Below are positions 1 to 8,356 of a stretch of DNA of 20,699 nucleotides, in pieces. A program made the position numbers and the translations under genes. The stretch lies in assembly GCA_946623295.1 (NCBI GenBank), contig CAMOQY010000006.1, forward strand, positions 1 through 20,699, read 5' to 3'. Position 1 is the first letter of the stretch; each line of letters opens with the position of its first letter. A model generated the notes under the pieces. That model was not told the origin of the DNA and did not search any database. It saw only the letters and a list, made by a program, of their open reading frames with translations. This stretch comes from an uncultured Lachnospiraceae bacterium. Lineage in GTDB: Bacteria; Bacillota; Clostridia; Lachnospirales; Lachnospiraceae.

Positions 1-1
1 G

Positions 2-2191
2 AGCCTCGTCCAGTCGGCGCTGACGGTGGCCGCGCTCATCGGCATGTTTGCCCTTATTATCGCACAGAGCCGCCGCAATGCGCGGCTTGTGCTTGAAAAG
101 GAGACGACAGAGGCGGAAATCCGCATCAAGCAGGAGGAGATGGAGCACAGGCTCCTGCTTCAGGAAAAGCTCCTGGAAGAGGAAAAGCACCGGGCCCAGC
201 AGGACAGCATGATCACAGCCATGGCGTCGGATTACCGCAGTGTCTACTACGTGGATCTGGACGGGGATGACGCGGTCTGCTACAGAGAGGATCCCACGGA
301 TAAGGATCAGCACCGCGAGGGCGTGCATTTTGCCTACCATGATGCTTTTACAGAATACGCGGAGCGCTTTGTCGATGAGAGATACAGAGAGGGCTTCCTG
401 CGTTTTATAGATCCGGAAAACATCCGCGAGGGTCTGGGGAGCGAGCGGATTCTGGCGTACAGATATCTTGTGCGGCGCGGCGGACGCGAGTATTACGAGA
501 TGATCCGCGTTGCCGGAGTGAGACATCCCGAGGACCGCGACGACAAGCGTGTGCACGCCATAGGTCTGGGCCTGACGGTGGTAGATTCTGAGATGCGCGA
601 AAGCCTTGCCCAGCAGCAGGCCCTCAGCGACGCGCTTGCTTCCGCGGAGCAGGCAAACAAGGCCAAGACGGTCTTCCTTTCAAATATGAGCCACGAGATC
701 CGCACGCCGATGAACGCGATCATCGGTCTGGATAATATCGCGCTCAGCAATCCGGATCTGTCCCCCGAGACCAGAGATTATCTGACAAAGATCGGTGATT
801 CGGCCTCCCATCTTCTCAGCCTGATCAATGACATACTGGATATGTCACGTATCGAGTCGGGCAGGATGGTCCTTAAAAACGAAGAATTCTCCTTCTCCAG
901 ACTTCTGGAGTATATCAATACGATGTTCAGCGGACAGTGCAATGAAAAGGGCCTGGAATACCACTGCCACGTCAGCGGCCAGGTCGATGACTGGTACATC
1001 GGCGACAATATGAAGCTGCGCCAGGTCCTGATCAACATCCTCGGAAACGCCGTCAAGTTCACGCCTGCCGGCGGGAGGGTCGATCTGGACGTGGAGAAAA
1101 CCGCCAGCTTTGACGGCAAATCCACTCTGCAGTTCAGTATTACGGACACCGGAATAGGTATGAGCGAGGAGTTTTTGCCGCATATTTTCGATACCTTCGC
1201 GCAGGAGGATACTACCGCCGCCAACCGCTACGGTTCGTCGGGTCTGGGTATGCCGATCACCAAGAGCATCGTAGAGATGATGAACGGCAATATCTACGTG
1301 GAAAGCCGCAAGGGAGAGGGAAGCAAATTTACCGTTACCGTGACGCTCATGGATTCCTCGCGGACCGGGATCGCTGCGGAGATACACCCCTCCGAGATGA
1401 CCGTGCTGGTCATCGACGACGATCCTGTGGCGCGGGAGCATGCAAGACTTGTGCTGGAAAAAGCCGGTGTGGCTGCGGAGACAGCCGAGTCGGGCGCAGA
1501 AGCCGTCGAGATGGTAAGGCTGCGCCATACGCGGCATGACCCTTACAACCTGATACTGGTCGACTGGAAGATGCCCGGGATGGACGGTGTGGAAACAACG
1601 AGGCAGATCCGCGCCATCATCGGAGAGGAGTCTGCGATCATTATTCTGACGGCGTACAAGTGGGATGACGTGCTGGAAGAGGCGACAAGCGCCGGTGTGG
1701 ACAGCTTCATCTCAAAGCCGCTCTTTGCGGCAAATGTGCTGGAGGAATTCGGAGAGGCGATCAAACGCCGCGAGAGCAGCGGCGCCGCGAAAAAGCAGGA
1801 GAGGGATCTGACTGGCCTTAAGATCCTGCTGGCGGAGGATGTGGAGGTGAACTCCGAGATCATGAAGATGATCCTACAGATGCGGGGGATAGAGGTCGAT
1901 GTAGCCGAGAACGGCAGGATCGCCGTGGATACGTTTGCAGCGCACCCTGAGGGGTATTATGCTGCGATCCTGATGGATATCCGCATGCCGGAGATGGACG
2001 GTCTGGAGGCCACGCGCGCGATCCGGTCGATGAAGAGGGCGGATGCCGCGCAGATCCCCATTATCGCGCTGACTGCGAATGCGTTTGACGAGGATGTTCA
2101 GCGCAGCCTGCAGGCAGGCCTGAACGCACATCTTTCCAAGCCTGTTATGCCCGAGTCGCTCTTTGAAACGTTGGAGAGCCTGATCAAATAG
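2..2191 (+). CDS. Hybrid sensor histidine kinase with two receiver domains (5' partial)
   Basis: The reading frame is open from base 2, so the gene begins upstream of the window; the GTG at 26 lies inside a hydrophobic stretch (SALTVAALIGMFALIIA) that looks like the last membrane helix and is unlikely to be the start. Then come a coiled coil (bases about 80-210), a PAS-like region of about 120 residues, a HisKA domain with SHEIRTPMNAI (His codon 692-694), a HATPase domain with N box LINILGNAVKFTP, DTGIGM and GSSGLGM, and two receiver domains. The phospho-acceptor Asp codons are at 1562 (LVDWKMPGMDG) and 1976 (LMDIRMPEMDG); each receiver also keeps its DD/ED pair, T and K. No HPt domain follows, so a separate phosphotransfer protein, or receiver output through protein contacts, is inferred. 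The sensed signal cannot be told because the extracytoplasmic part is missing. No partner response regulator is in the window. Confidence 0.93.
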   Translation, partial: SLVQSALTVAALIGMFALIIAQSRRNARLVLEKETTEAEIRIKQEEMEHRLLLQEKLLEEEKHRAQQDSMITAMASDYRSVYYVDLDGDDAVCYREDPTDKDQHREGVHFAYHDAFTEYAERFVDERYREGFLRFIDPENIREGLGSERILAYRYLVRRGGREYYEMIRVAGVRHPEDRDDKRVHAIGLGLTVVDSEMRESLAQQQALSDALASAEQANKAKTVFLSNMSHEIRTPMNAIIGLDNIALSNPDLSPETRDYLTKIGDSASHLLSLINDILDMSRIESGRMVLKNEEFSFSRLLEYINTMFSGQCNEKGLEYHCHVSGQVDDWYIGDNMKLRQVLINILGNAVKFTPAGGRVDLDVEKTASFDGKSTLQFSITDTGIGMSEEFLPHIFDTFAQEDTTAANRYGSSGLGMPITKSIVEMMNGNIYVESRKGEGSKFTVTVTLMDSSRTGIAAEIHPSEMTVLVIDDDPVAREHARLVLEKAGVAAETAESGAEAVEMVRLRHTRHDPYNLILVDWKMPGMDGVETTRQIRAIIGEESAIIILTAYKWDDVLEEATSAGVDSFISKPLFAANVLEEFGEAIKRRESSGAAKKQERDLTGLKILLAEDVEVNSEIMKMILQMRGIEVDVAENGRIAVDTFAAHPEGYYAAILMDIRMPEMDGLEATRAIRSMKRADAAQIPIIALTANAFDEDVQRSLQAGLNAHLSKPVMPESLFETLESLIK

Positions 2192-2244
2192 AAACAAAAC
2201 CGGGCCGGCAGGAGATCAGTAAATTGCCGCCCGGAGAAAGCACT

Positions 2245-2294
2245 AAAAAACAGCGATACGCGAGGTTTATGATGCCTGCGTATCGCTGTTTTTT
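2245..2294. terminator. Bidirectional intrinsic terminator
   Basis: A 17-bp perfect inverted repeat runs from AAAAAACAGCGATACGC (2245-2261) to GCGTATCGCTGTTTTTT (2278-2294), with a 16-nt loop. It lies between the convergent kinase gene and the SPFH gene and has a T run in both directions, so it probably ends both transcripts. A second sequence close to its right arm (GCATATTGCTGTTTTTTT, about 2341-2358) lacks a matching left arm. Confidence 0.88.
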
Positions 2295-2371
2295 CTTAGG
2301 ACTCACTGATGAGCAGATCGCCCGCGGTCAGTGACGCCCGCATATTGCTGTTTTTTTAGATAACCTGTGCC

Positions 2372-3358
2372 TCAGGTGAAATCCTTCTGGCTCGGCTTGC
2401 CGTCGCAGCAGGGATCGTCGGGATCCTCCGCGGCAGCCTTGGGAGCGGAGGGCGTAACGTCGCCCAGCCCCGTAGTCTCGGAAAAGACCACATTGTTTGT
2501 TACGGCCTTTACAGCGTCGGTCGGGATTATCAGCTTGCTGGCCGTGCCGTTGGAGAGAGATACGAGAGCTTCGTATTTTTTGAGCTCAAGCACCGCGGCG
2601 TCAACGCCGGCTTCCTTGAGCGCGCGCAGACCGTCGGCCTCAGCCTGTTTCCTTAGCAGAATGCTCTTGGCTTCGCCCTCAGCTCTGGCGATACGGGCAT
2701 CTCTCTCGCCCTCTGCGGCGAGGATCATGGCCTGCTTGTCGCCCTCGGCTCTCGTGATGGCCGCCTGTCTGTGGCCCTCGGCCTGAAGCAGGGTCTCGCG
2801 GCGGTCGCGCTCGGCCTTCATCTGACGCTCCATGGCGTCGCGGATCTCGGCGGGCGGGATGATGTTTTTGATCTCGACACGGGTGACCTTTATGCCCCAG
2901 GGGTCGGTCTCATGGTCGATGACCTCGCGCATCTGCGTATTGATGACGTCGCGGCTGGTGAGAGTCTCGTCCAGATCCAGGTTGCCGACGATATTACGAA
3001 GGGTCGTGGCAGTCAGGTTTTCCATGGCGGAGATGGGATTGACCGCGCCGTAGCAGAAGAGCTTCGCGTCCTGTACATAGTAGTAAACGACGGCGTCGAT
3101 CTTCATGGTGACGTTATCCTTTGTGATAACGTTCTGAGGCGGCGAATCCAGCAGCTGCTCCTTGAGCGTGACTTTGCGGACTATGTTGTCGATAATGGGG
3201 ACTTTGACGTGCAGGCCGGCGCCCCATGTGGCCTTGTACTTGCCGAGGCGCTCGATAACGTAGTTGTGGGCCTGCGGCACGATGCGGATGTTGGTGATCA
3301 GCAGTATCAGGATCAAAATGATGACGATCCCGACGATGATTCCTGTGGTATCAGGCAT
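2372..3358 (-). CDS. SPFH/Band 7 domain protein (stomatin/QmcA-like)
   Basis: The protein has 328 residues: one N-terminal membrane helix (about residues 6-24, very rich in I/L/V), then an SPFH domain starting at IVPQAHNYVIERLGKY, with LKEQLLDSPPQNVITKDNV and VDAVVYYYV-type strands, then a long Ala/Glu/Arg-rich coiled coil (about 185-260, repeats of the AEGERDARIARAEGE type), and a short acidic tail with two Cys. This is the stomatin/QmcA layout; such proteins form large oligomeric cages on membrane microdomains and often affect membrane proteases or channels. The specific role here is unknown. The start is supported by AAAGGAG seven bases before ATG. It lies 70 bp downstream of pgi on the same strand and may be cotranscribed. 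No NfeD-type partner is adjacent. Confidence 0.9.
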   Translation of the reverse strand: MPDTTGIIVGIVIILILILLITNIRIVPQAHNYVIERLGKYKATWGAGLHVKVPIIDNIVRKVTLKEQLLDSPPQNVITKDNVTMKIDAVVYYYVQDAKLFCYGAVNPISAMENLTATTLRNIVGNLDLDETLTSRDVINTQMREVIDHETDPWGIKVTRVEIKNIIPPAEIRDAMERQMKAERDRRETLLQAEGHRQAAITRAEGDKQAMILAAEGERDARIARAEGEAKSILLRKQAEADGLRALKEAGVDAAVLELKKYEALVSLSNGTASKLIIPTDAVKAVTNNVVFSETTGLGDVTPSAPKAAAEDPDDPCCDGKPSQKDFT

Positions 3359-3386
3359 ATTCGCTCCTTTCTTTTTCAGACGTCCT

Positions 3387-3409
3387 GCTGCCGGGCTTTG
3401 CCGGACAGC
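3387..3409 (-). other. Intercistronic hairpin between pgi and the SPFH gene
   Basis: On the minus strand GCTG-T-CCGG and CCGGCAGC pair around a short loop with one bulged base. No T run follows, so it is not an ordinary terminator; it could be an mRNA-processing or stability element in a pgi-SPFH transcript. Weak evidence. Confidence 0.25.
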
Positions 3410-3428
3410 AAATTACACATACAGAAAC

Positions 3429-4736
3429 TTATTTTGTGTAGCCGGGCTTGCCCAGCAGCATAAACATGTTCTTTTTGTAGCTTTCCACGCCGGGCTGGTT
3501 GAAGGGATTCACGCCCAGCATATATCCGCTGACTCCGCAGGCAAACTCAAAGAAATAGAAGAGCTGTCCCAGAGTTTCTTCGCTGCGGTCCGCGAGGGTG
3601 ATGACGAGGTTGGGTACGCCGCCCTCGGTGTGCGCGAGGATCGTTCCCTTCATGGCGCTTTCGTTTACAAAGGTGAGAGGTTTGCCGGCAAGGTAGTTCA
3701 GGCCGTCGAGGTCGCCCTCTTCCTCGCGGATCACGATGGGCGCGGATTCGTCCTTAAGGTCGATGACCGTCTCCATCAGCATCCGTTCGCCGTCCTGGAT
3801 ATACTGGCCCATGGAATGCAGGTCGGTTGTCAGGTCGACGGACGCGGGGAAGATGCCCATCTTGTCTTTGCCTTCACTCTCGCCGTAGAGCTGTTTCCAC
3901 CACTCGGCTATGTAGTGAAGAGAGGGATCGTAATTGGCAAGGATCTCGACCTTTTTGCCTCCGCGGTAGAAGCAGTTGCGCAGGGCGGCATAGCGCATGG
4001 CCATGTTTGACTCAAAGCCTTCGCCGAGCATCGCTTCGCGTGCGGCCTGTGCGCCGCGCATCAGCGCGTCGATATCGCAGCCTGCCGCGGCGATGGGCAG
4101 CAGACCTACGGCGGTCAGTACCGAATAGCGCCCGCCGATATCATCCGGGACTACAAAAGTCTCGTAGCCCTCGGCGTCGGCGAGAGTCTTGAGAGCTCCG
4201 CGCGCCTTGTCGGTCGTGGCGTAGATGCGGTCGGCAGCGCCGTCCTTGCCGTATTTTTCCTCCAGCAGGTCCTTAAATACGCGGAAGGCGATAGCCGGCT
4301 CGGTCGTGGTGCCGGACTTGGAGATCACGTTTACCGAGAAATCCCGTCCGCCGATGTGGTTTATCAGATAGTTGGTATAGGCGGTGGAGAGCTGGTTGCC
4401 GGCGTAGAGGACCTCCAGGTCGCTTCCGCTCCCGCAGCCAAAGCCCGGACGCAGGAACTCGATGGCGGCGCGGGCTCCGAGGTATGAGCCGCCGATGCCG
4501 ATGACGACGAGGACCTGAGACTGGCTGCGGATCTTTGCCGCAGCGGCCTTTATGCGGGCGAATTCTTCCTTGTCATAGTCAACAGGGAGGTTTATCCATC
4601 CGGTAAAATCATTGCCCTCGCCTGATCCGTCGACCAGCGTCTCACGTGCGGAGAGGGTCTCCTTTTCCATGTGGCGCAGGGTCTGCGCGTCACAGAACGA
4701 CGCGAGATGAGATTCGTCCAAAGCTATTTTCAGCAT
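3429..4736 (-). CDS. pgi: Glucose-6-phosphate isomerase
   Basis: Interconverts glucose 6-phosphate and fructose 6-phosphate in the cytoplasm (glycolysis and gluconeogenesis). The 435-residue length fits the shorter Firmicutes/archaeal-type PGI. Family motifs are present: VIGIGGSYLGARAAIEFL (sugar-phosphate binding), SKSGTTTEPAIAFR, the PGI signature region DIGGRYSVLTAVGLLPIAAAG, and the C-terminal GVNPFNQPGVESYKKNMF with the expected Lys. The start is fixed by CAGGAGG a few bases before ATG. It is transcribed away from murG, and candidate promoters for the two overlap in the 220-bp intergenic region. The SPFH gene follows it. Nothing looks truncated. Confidence 0.97.
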   Translation of the reverse strand: MLKIALDESHLASFCDAQTLRHMEKETLSARETLVDGSGEGNDFTGWINLPVDYDKEEFARIKAAAAKIRSQSQVLVVIGIGGSYLGARAAIEFLRPGFGCGSGSDLEVLYAGNQLSTAYTNYLINHIGGRDFSVNVISKSGTTTEPAIAFRVFKDLLEEKYGKDGAADRIYATTDKARGALKTLADAEGYETFVVPDDIGGRYSVLTAVGLLPIAAAGCDIDALMRGAQAAREAMLGEGFESNMAMRYAALRNCFYRGGKKVEILANYDPSLHYIAEWWKQLYGESEGKDKMGIFPASVDLTTDLHSMGQYIQDGERMLMETVIDLKDESAPIVIREEEGDLDGLNYLAGKPLTFVNESAMKGTILAHTEGGVPNLVITLADRSEETLGQLFYFFEFACGVSGYMLGVNPFNQPGVESYKKNMFMLLGKPGYTK

Positions 4737-4853
4737 AATTATTCCTCCTGAAACTGGTTGTGAGCGGCGGCGGAGCGTGCACCGCCTCCCGGGAGCAAAA
4801 CTTCACGCGTCCTGGCGTTTCCGGGAGATCAGATTTCCGCCTGCAACTCCACC

Positions 4854-4882
4854 TTGAATTTTAGCAGATTTCGGAGTAAAGT
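4854..4882 (+). promoter_or_regulatory. Candidate promoter of murG
   Basis: TTGAAT (4854-4859), a 17-nt spacer and TAAAGT (4877-4882) lie about 75 bp before the murG start. It overlaps the minus-strand candidate for pgi. The rest of the 4737-4957 intergenic region shows nothing else I can support. Confidence 0.4.
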
Positions 4883-4886
4883 TAAA
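4858..4886 (-). promoter_or_regulatory. Candidate promoter of pgi
   Basis: On the minus strand TTTAAC (4886-4881), a 17-nt spacer and TAAAAT (4863-4858) resemble a sigma-A promoter. It lies over the candidate murG promoter on the other strand, which would make the two compete. Motif match only. Confidence 0.4.
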
Positions 4887-4957
4887 CGGCAAAATCAATA
4901 AATCACTGAAAGCCGCCTTTGTTCCGCCGGGGCAGGGCTTTTATGAAAGGATACCAT

Positions 4958-6022
4958 ATGAAAAAGATCGTTCTCACCGGGGGAGGCACCGCCGGTCACG
5001 TCACTCCGAATTTCGCTCTCGTCCCGCTTTTACGGGAGGCGGATTACGATATACTGTATATCGGGTCCAAGACCGGCATGGAAAAAAAGCTGGTCGAGGA
5101 GGCCGGGCTGCGCTACGAGGGGATCTCGAGCGGCAAGCTGCGCAGATATTTCAGCATGAAGAATTTTACCGATCCGTTCAGAGTCCTGAAGGGATTTTCC
5201 GAGGCGAAAAAGATCCTCAAAGAATACCGTCCTGACGTCGTTTTTTCAAAGGGCGGCTTTGTCAGCGTGCCCGTCGTCTACGCGGCTGCAAAGCTGCATG
5301 TCCCCGTCATCACCCATGAGTCTGACATGACGCCCGGACTCGCAAACAAGCTGAATCTGCGCAAGGCTGACAAGATATGCTGTAATTTCCCCGAGACGGC
5401 CAAGGGGCTTCCCGCGGACAAAGCCGTGGTCTCGGGCTGTCCCATCAGAAAGGAACTGCTTGAGGGCGACGCGGCACAGGGACGCGAGCTGACCGGCTTT
5501 ACCCAGGATAAGCCTGTGCTCATGATCATCGGAGGGAGCCTTGGCTCGGTGCGCGTAAATAACGCCGTGAGAGCCGTGCTGCCGAAGCTTCTCGAGGTCT
5601 TTCAGGTAGTGCATCTGTGCGGAAGGGGAAATCTTGACAAGTCGCTGGAGGACACTCCCGGCTATGTCCAGTTTGAATATCTGACCGAGGAGCTGCCGCA
5701 TATCTTTGCCATGGCGGATATAGTGATCTCGAGGGCGGGCGCGAATGCTATCTGCGAGCTGGTGGCGCTGGCCAAGCCCAATATCCTGATCCCGCTTTCA
5801 CGGGAGGCCAGCCGCGGCGACCAGATACTTAACGCCGAGAGCTTTGAGCGGCAGGGCTTTTCGTCCGTGCTCGAGGAGGAAGAGCTGGTCGGAGATGCGC
5901 TGGTGGAGAGGGTGCTTGCGGTCTACGCTGACCGCGAGCGCTATATCAGCGCGATGAAAAACAGCGCCCATACGGACGCTGCGCGGGTGATCGTGGATCT
6001 GATAAAAAGCGAGACCAGGTAA
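4958..6022 (+). CDS. murG: MurG, UDP-GlcNAc:lipid I N-acetylglucosaminyltransferase
   Basis: Transfers GlcNAc from UDP-GlcNAc to lipid I, giving lipid II, at the inner face of the membrane in peptidoglycan synthesis. The 354-residue protein starts MKKIVLTGGGTAGHV, with the glycine-rich GGTAGH loop at residues 8-13. GGFVSVP, HESDMTPGLANK, the second-domain GGSLGS loop, SRAGANAICE and the SREASRGDQILNA nucleotide-sugar region all follow. HESD replaces the HEQN of many MurG proteins, a variant I associate with Clostridia. I chose ATG 4958 over an in-frame ATG at 4919 because GAAAGG sits seven bases before it and the protein then begins exactly at the first beta strand. The gene stands alone, outside any mur/fts cluster, and its terminator lies inside the end of the opposing nucleosidase gene. 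Confidence 0.94.
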   Translation: MKKIVLTGGGTAGHVTPNFALVPLLREADYDILYIGSKTGMEKKLVEEAGLRYEGISSGKLRRYFSMKNFTDPFRVLKGFSEAKKILKEYRPDVVFSKGGFVSVPVVYAAAKLHVPVITHESDMTPGLANKLNLRKADKICCNFPETAKGLPADKAVVSGCPIRKELLEGDAAQGRELTGFTQDKPVLMIIGGSLGSVRVNNAVRAVLPKLLEVFQVVHLCGRGNLDKSLEDTPGYVQFEYLTEELPHIFAMADIVISRAGANAICELVALAKPNILIPLSREASRGDQILNAESFERQGFSSVLEEEELVGDALVERVLAVYADRERYISAMKNSAHTDAARVIVDLIKSETR

Positions 6023-6030
6023 GGTCACGA

Positions 6031-6786
6031 TCAGAGAAGACTGATAAACGTTTCGCAAATGGCTGCCGATCTGTCGGCGGCCATTTTTTCGAATGCGTCA
6101 AAGGATTCTGCGGCTTCGCCGCCGGCAGTGTCGGACAGTACGCGCAGCACGGCGAACGGTACGCCGGAGAGAGCGCAGACCTGAGCTATGGCGCCGCCCT
6201 CCATTTCCGTACATGCCGCTCCGAAGGTGTCGCGGATAAAACGGCGGATCTCCGTATCATAGACAAAGACGTCGCCTGTCGCGACCAGTCCCTTTGCTAT
6301 AGTCGAATCGTCGGAAGCCCCGGAGGGATCGGCACTTTCATCCGTTTCTCCGCTTACCCTGACAGCTGCCGTAAAGAGAGCTTCGGTAAGACGCTCGTCG
6401 CAGCTAAAGACGGTAGGCCTGTCTTTTTCAAAGCCGCTCATCGCGCCCTTTGTATATCCGAAGCCGGTCAGATCAAAGTCGTGCTGGACAAGTCCCGTCG
6501 CCACTACGGTGTCGCCTACGGAAAGCTCGGGATCGGTGCCGCCCGCAATGCCGGTGTTTATGATAGCATCGGGCGAAAAACGGTCTATGAGCAGCTGCGC
6601 AGTACGCGCGGCGTTTACCTTGCCGATGCCGCATTTGACGACGGTGACGGTTTTGCCCCGCATCGTCCCCGTGTACAGATCGAGCCCGGAGAGGGTCTCC
6701 TTTTTCCGTCCGTCAAGCAGCGAGATCAGCTGTGCAGTCTCACTGTCCATGGCGCCTATGACGCCGATTTTGCCAAAACCACTCAT
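6031..6786 (-). CDS. mtnN: 5'-methylthioadenosine/S-adenosylhomocysteine nucleosidase
   Basis: Hydrolyses MTA and SAH to adenine plus methylthioribose or S-ribosylhomocysteine (SAM recycling, methyl cycle). The protein has 251 residues: KIGVIGAMDSE with the catalytic Glu16, NTGIAGG, GDTVVATGLVQHDFD, MEGGAIAQVC with substrate-binding Glu196, and VLSDTAGG with catalytic Asp219, all family hallmarks. I chose ATG 6786, preceded by CGGAGGAATAAG, over a longer frame starting at 6885 whose N-terminal residues look unlike the family. It is slightly longer than the usual 230 or so residues because of an acidic Ser/Asp-rich insert at about residues 147-161. It converges with murG, only 8 bp between the stop codons. 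Confidence 0.94.
   Translation of the reverse strand: MSGFGKIGVIGAMDSETAQLISLLDGRKKETLSGLDLYTGTMRGKTVTVVKCGIGKVNAARTAQLLIDRFSPDAIINTGIAGGTDPELSVGDTVVATGLVQHDFDLTGFGYTKGAMSGFEKDRPTVFSCDERLTEALFTAAVRVSGETDESADPSGASDDSTIAKGLVATGDVFVYDTEIRRFIRDTFGAACTEMEGGAIAQVCALSGVPFAVLRVLSDTAGGEAAESFDAFEKMAADRSAAICETFISLL
6061..6089 (+). terminator. Intrinsic terminator of murG, nested in the mtnN 3' end
   Basis: GGCTGCCGA (6061-6069) pairs with TCGGCGGCC (6074-6082; one T-G wobble) across a TCTG loop and is followed by A and six T. It is oriented for the plus-strand murG transcript but lies wholly within the last codons of the convergent nucleosidase gene. Confidence 0.82.
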
Positions 6787-6850
6787 CTTATTCCTCCGTA
6801 TCTGTGGCGCCGGTTTTGCCTTGCCGCGATGATTTACTTTTCTTTTGACT

Positions 6851-6860
6851 ATCATATCAC
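6851..6860 (-). promoter_or_regulatory. Candidate extended -10 promoter of mtnN
   Basis: On the minus strand TATGAT (6856-6851) is preceded by TG plus one base, an extended -10 arrangement, with only a poor -35 (TTTCGC) 17 nt further up. It lies 65 bp before the nucleosidase start and just past the trpB terminator. Confidence 0.4.
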
Positions 6861-6885
6861 AGTTCTTTCGATTGCGAAACATCAC

Positions 6886-6912
6886 AAAAAACCCGCTGCG
6901 CGTCGCAGCGGG
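6886..6912 (-). terminator. Intrinsic terminator of the trpB transcript
   Basis: On the minus strand CCCGCTGCG pairs perfectly with CGCAGCGGG across a 3-nt loop and is followed by six T. It lies about 75 bp past the trpB stop, so the transcript carries trpB alone. Confidence 0.9.
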
Positions 6913-6985
6913 CTCGGGATCAGAGTCTTCTTACAGGATCGGCGGGACACCGGGAGCGGATCGCCGGATCAGTGATCGTTCCGGC

Positions 6986-8356
6986 TCAGTCTACCTTGGG
7001 GAGCTTGGCGAAGCTCGCTTCAAGCTCTTCGTCGGTGGGGATGTAGTCGCTCATCTCGCCGTTGTGGAATTTTTCGTAGGCGACCATATCAAAATATCCG
7101 GTTCCGGTCAGACCGAAGACGATGGTCTTTTCTTCGCCGGTCTCCTTGCACTTGATTGCCTCATCGATAGCAGCGCGGATAGCGTGTGCGCTTTCGGGAG
7201 CAGGCAGTATGCCTTCGACGCGGGCGAACTGCTCAGCCGCTTTAAATACCGAGGTCTGCTCCACCGAGCGTGCCTCCATCAGCCCGTCGTGATAGAGCTG
7301 AGAGAGGATAGGGCTCATGCCGTGATAGCGCAGGCCGCCGGCGTGGTTGGGCGAGGGAATGAAGTTGCTGCCCAGCGTATACATCTTTGCCAGAGGGCAG
7401 ATCATGCCTGTGTCAGCGAAGTCATAGGCGAAGCGTCCGCGGGTAAAGCTCGGGCAGGACGCAGGCTCGATGGCGATGATCTGATAGTCCGCTTCGCCGC
7501 GCAGCTTCTCTCCCATAAAAGGAGAGATCAGTCCGCCGAGATTGGAACCGCCGCCCGCGCATCCGATGATGATATCAGGCTTGATGCCGTATTTGTCCAG
7601 CGCCGCCTTGGTCTCCAGGCCGATGACCGACTGGTGCAGCAGGACCTGATTGAGCACGCTGCCGAGCACATAGCGGTAGCCCTCGTTAGTGGTGGCGGCT
7701 TCTACGGCTTCGGAGATGGCACAGCCCAGAGATCCGGTCGTGCCGGGATGCTCCGCAAGGATCCTGCGGCCGATGGCTGTGTCGGGTGAAGGCGAAGGCG
7801 TCACAGAAGCGCCGTAGGTGCGCATAACTTCGCGGCGGAAAGGCTTCTGCTCATAGGAGACCTTGACCATGAAGACTTTGCAGTCGAGACCAAGGTATGC
7901 ACAGGCCATGGAGAGTGCCGTGCCCCACTGGCCGGCTCCGGTCTCGGTAGTCACGCCTTTGAGCCCCTGCTTCTTTGCGTAGTAAGCCTGCGCGATAGCG
8001 GAATTCAGCTTGTGGCTGCCGCTGGTGTTGTTGCCCTCGAACTTGTAGTAGATCTTCGCGGGAGTCTGCAGCTTTTCCTCGAGGCAGTATGCCCGGACCA
8101 GCGGTGACGGACGGTACATCCTGTAGAACGAGCGGATTTCGTCGGGGATCGGAATATAAGCCGTGGTATCGTCCAGCTCCTGCGCCACGAGGTCGTCACA
8201 GAAGACGCCCCCCAGCTCTGCTGCAGTCATGGGCTGATGCGTGCCGGGATTGAGCAAAGGCGCGGGCTTGTTCTTCATATCCGCGCGAACGTTGTACCAG
8301 GAATCCGGCATCTCGTTTTCTTCCAGATAGATCTTGTAGGGGATTTCTTTTGCCAT
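6986..8356 (-). CDS. trpB: TrpB2-type tryptophan synthase beta chain
   Basis: PLP-dependent; the TrpB family condenses indole with serine to tryptophan. The 456-residue length and the extended N-terminus (IPYKIYLEENEMPDSWYNVRAD) identify the TrpB2 group rather than the roughly 400-residue TrpB1 that partners TrpA. The PLP lysine is Lys116 in GNNTSGSHKLNSA; GAGQWG and the CAGGGSNLGG phosphate loop are present. ATG 8356 is preceded by GGAAGGAG, and an upstream in-frame extension would run through the regulatory leader. There is no trpA or other trp gene nearby, so free indole, whether scavenged, from tryptophanase or from another source, is the likely substrate (inference). Control by a tryptophan T-box in the leader supports a role in tryptophan supply. 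Confidence 0.95.
   Translation of the reverse strand: MAKEIPYKIYLEENEMPDSWYNVRADMKNKPAPLLNPGTHQPMTAAELGGVFCDDLVAQELDDTTAYIPIPDEIRSFYRMYRPSPLVRAYCLEEKLQTPAKIYYKFEGNNTSGSHKLNSAIAQAYYAKKQGLKGVTTETGAGQWGTALSMACAYLGLDCKVFMVKVSYEQKPFRREVMRTYGASVTPSPSPDTAIGRRILAEHPGTTGSLGCAISEAVEAATTNEGYRYVLGSVLNQVLLHQSVIGLETKAALDKYGIKPDIIIGCAGGGSNLGGLISPFMGEKLRGEADYQIIAIEPASCPSFTRGRFAYDFADTGMICPLAKMYTLGSNFIPSPNHAGGLRYHGMSPILSQLYHDGLMEARSVEQTSVFKAAEQFARVEGILPAPESAHAIRAAIDEAIKCKETGEEKTIVFGLTGTGYFDMVAYEKFHNGEMSDYIPTDEELEASFAKLPKVD

Noticed and set aside
845..1537. Minus-strand open frame within the histidine kinase gene
   Set aside because: The kinase and receiver motifs on plus are unambiguous; this is a shadow frame.
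2304..2333. CACTGA...TCAGTG inverted repeat downstream of the kinase gene
   Set aside because: Only six base pairs with an 18-nt loop; the neighbouring 17-bp terminator explains the region better.
4919..4957. Upstream start for MurG
   Set aside because: The extra residues do not match the family and the ribosome site GAAAGG is placed for ATG 4958.
6787..6885. Upstream start for the nucleosidase
   Set aside because: It lacks a ribosome site, runs over the candidate promoter, and the N-terminal extension is basic and unlike the family.
6845..7789. Plus-strand open frame (314 codons) opposite trpB
   Set aside because: It crosses the trpB terminator and mirrors trpB codons; no family features.
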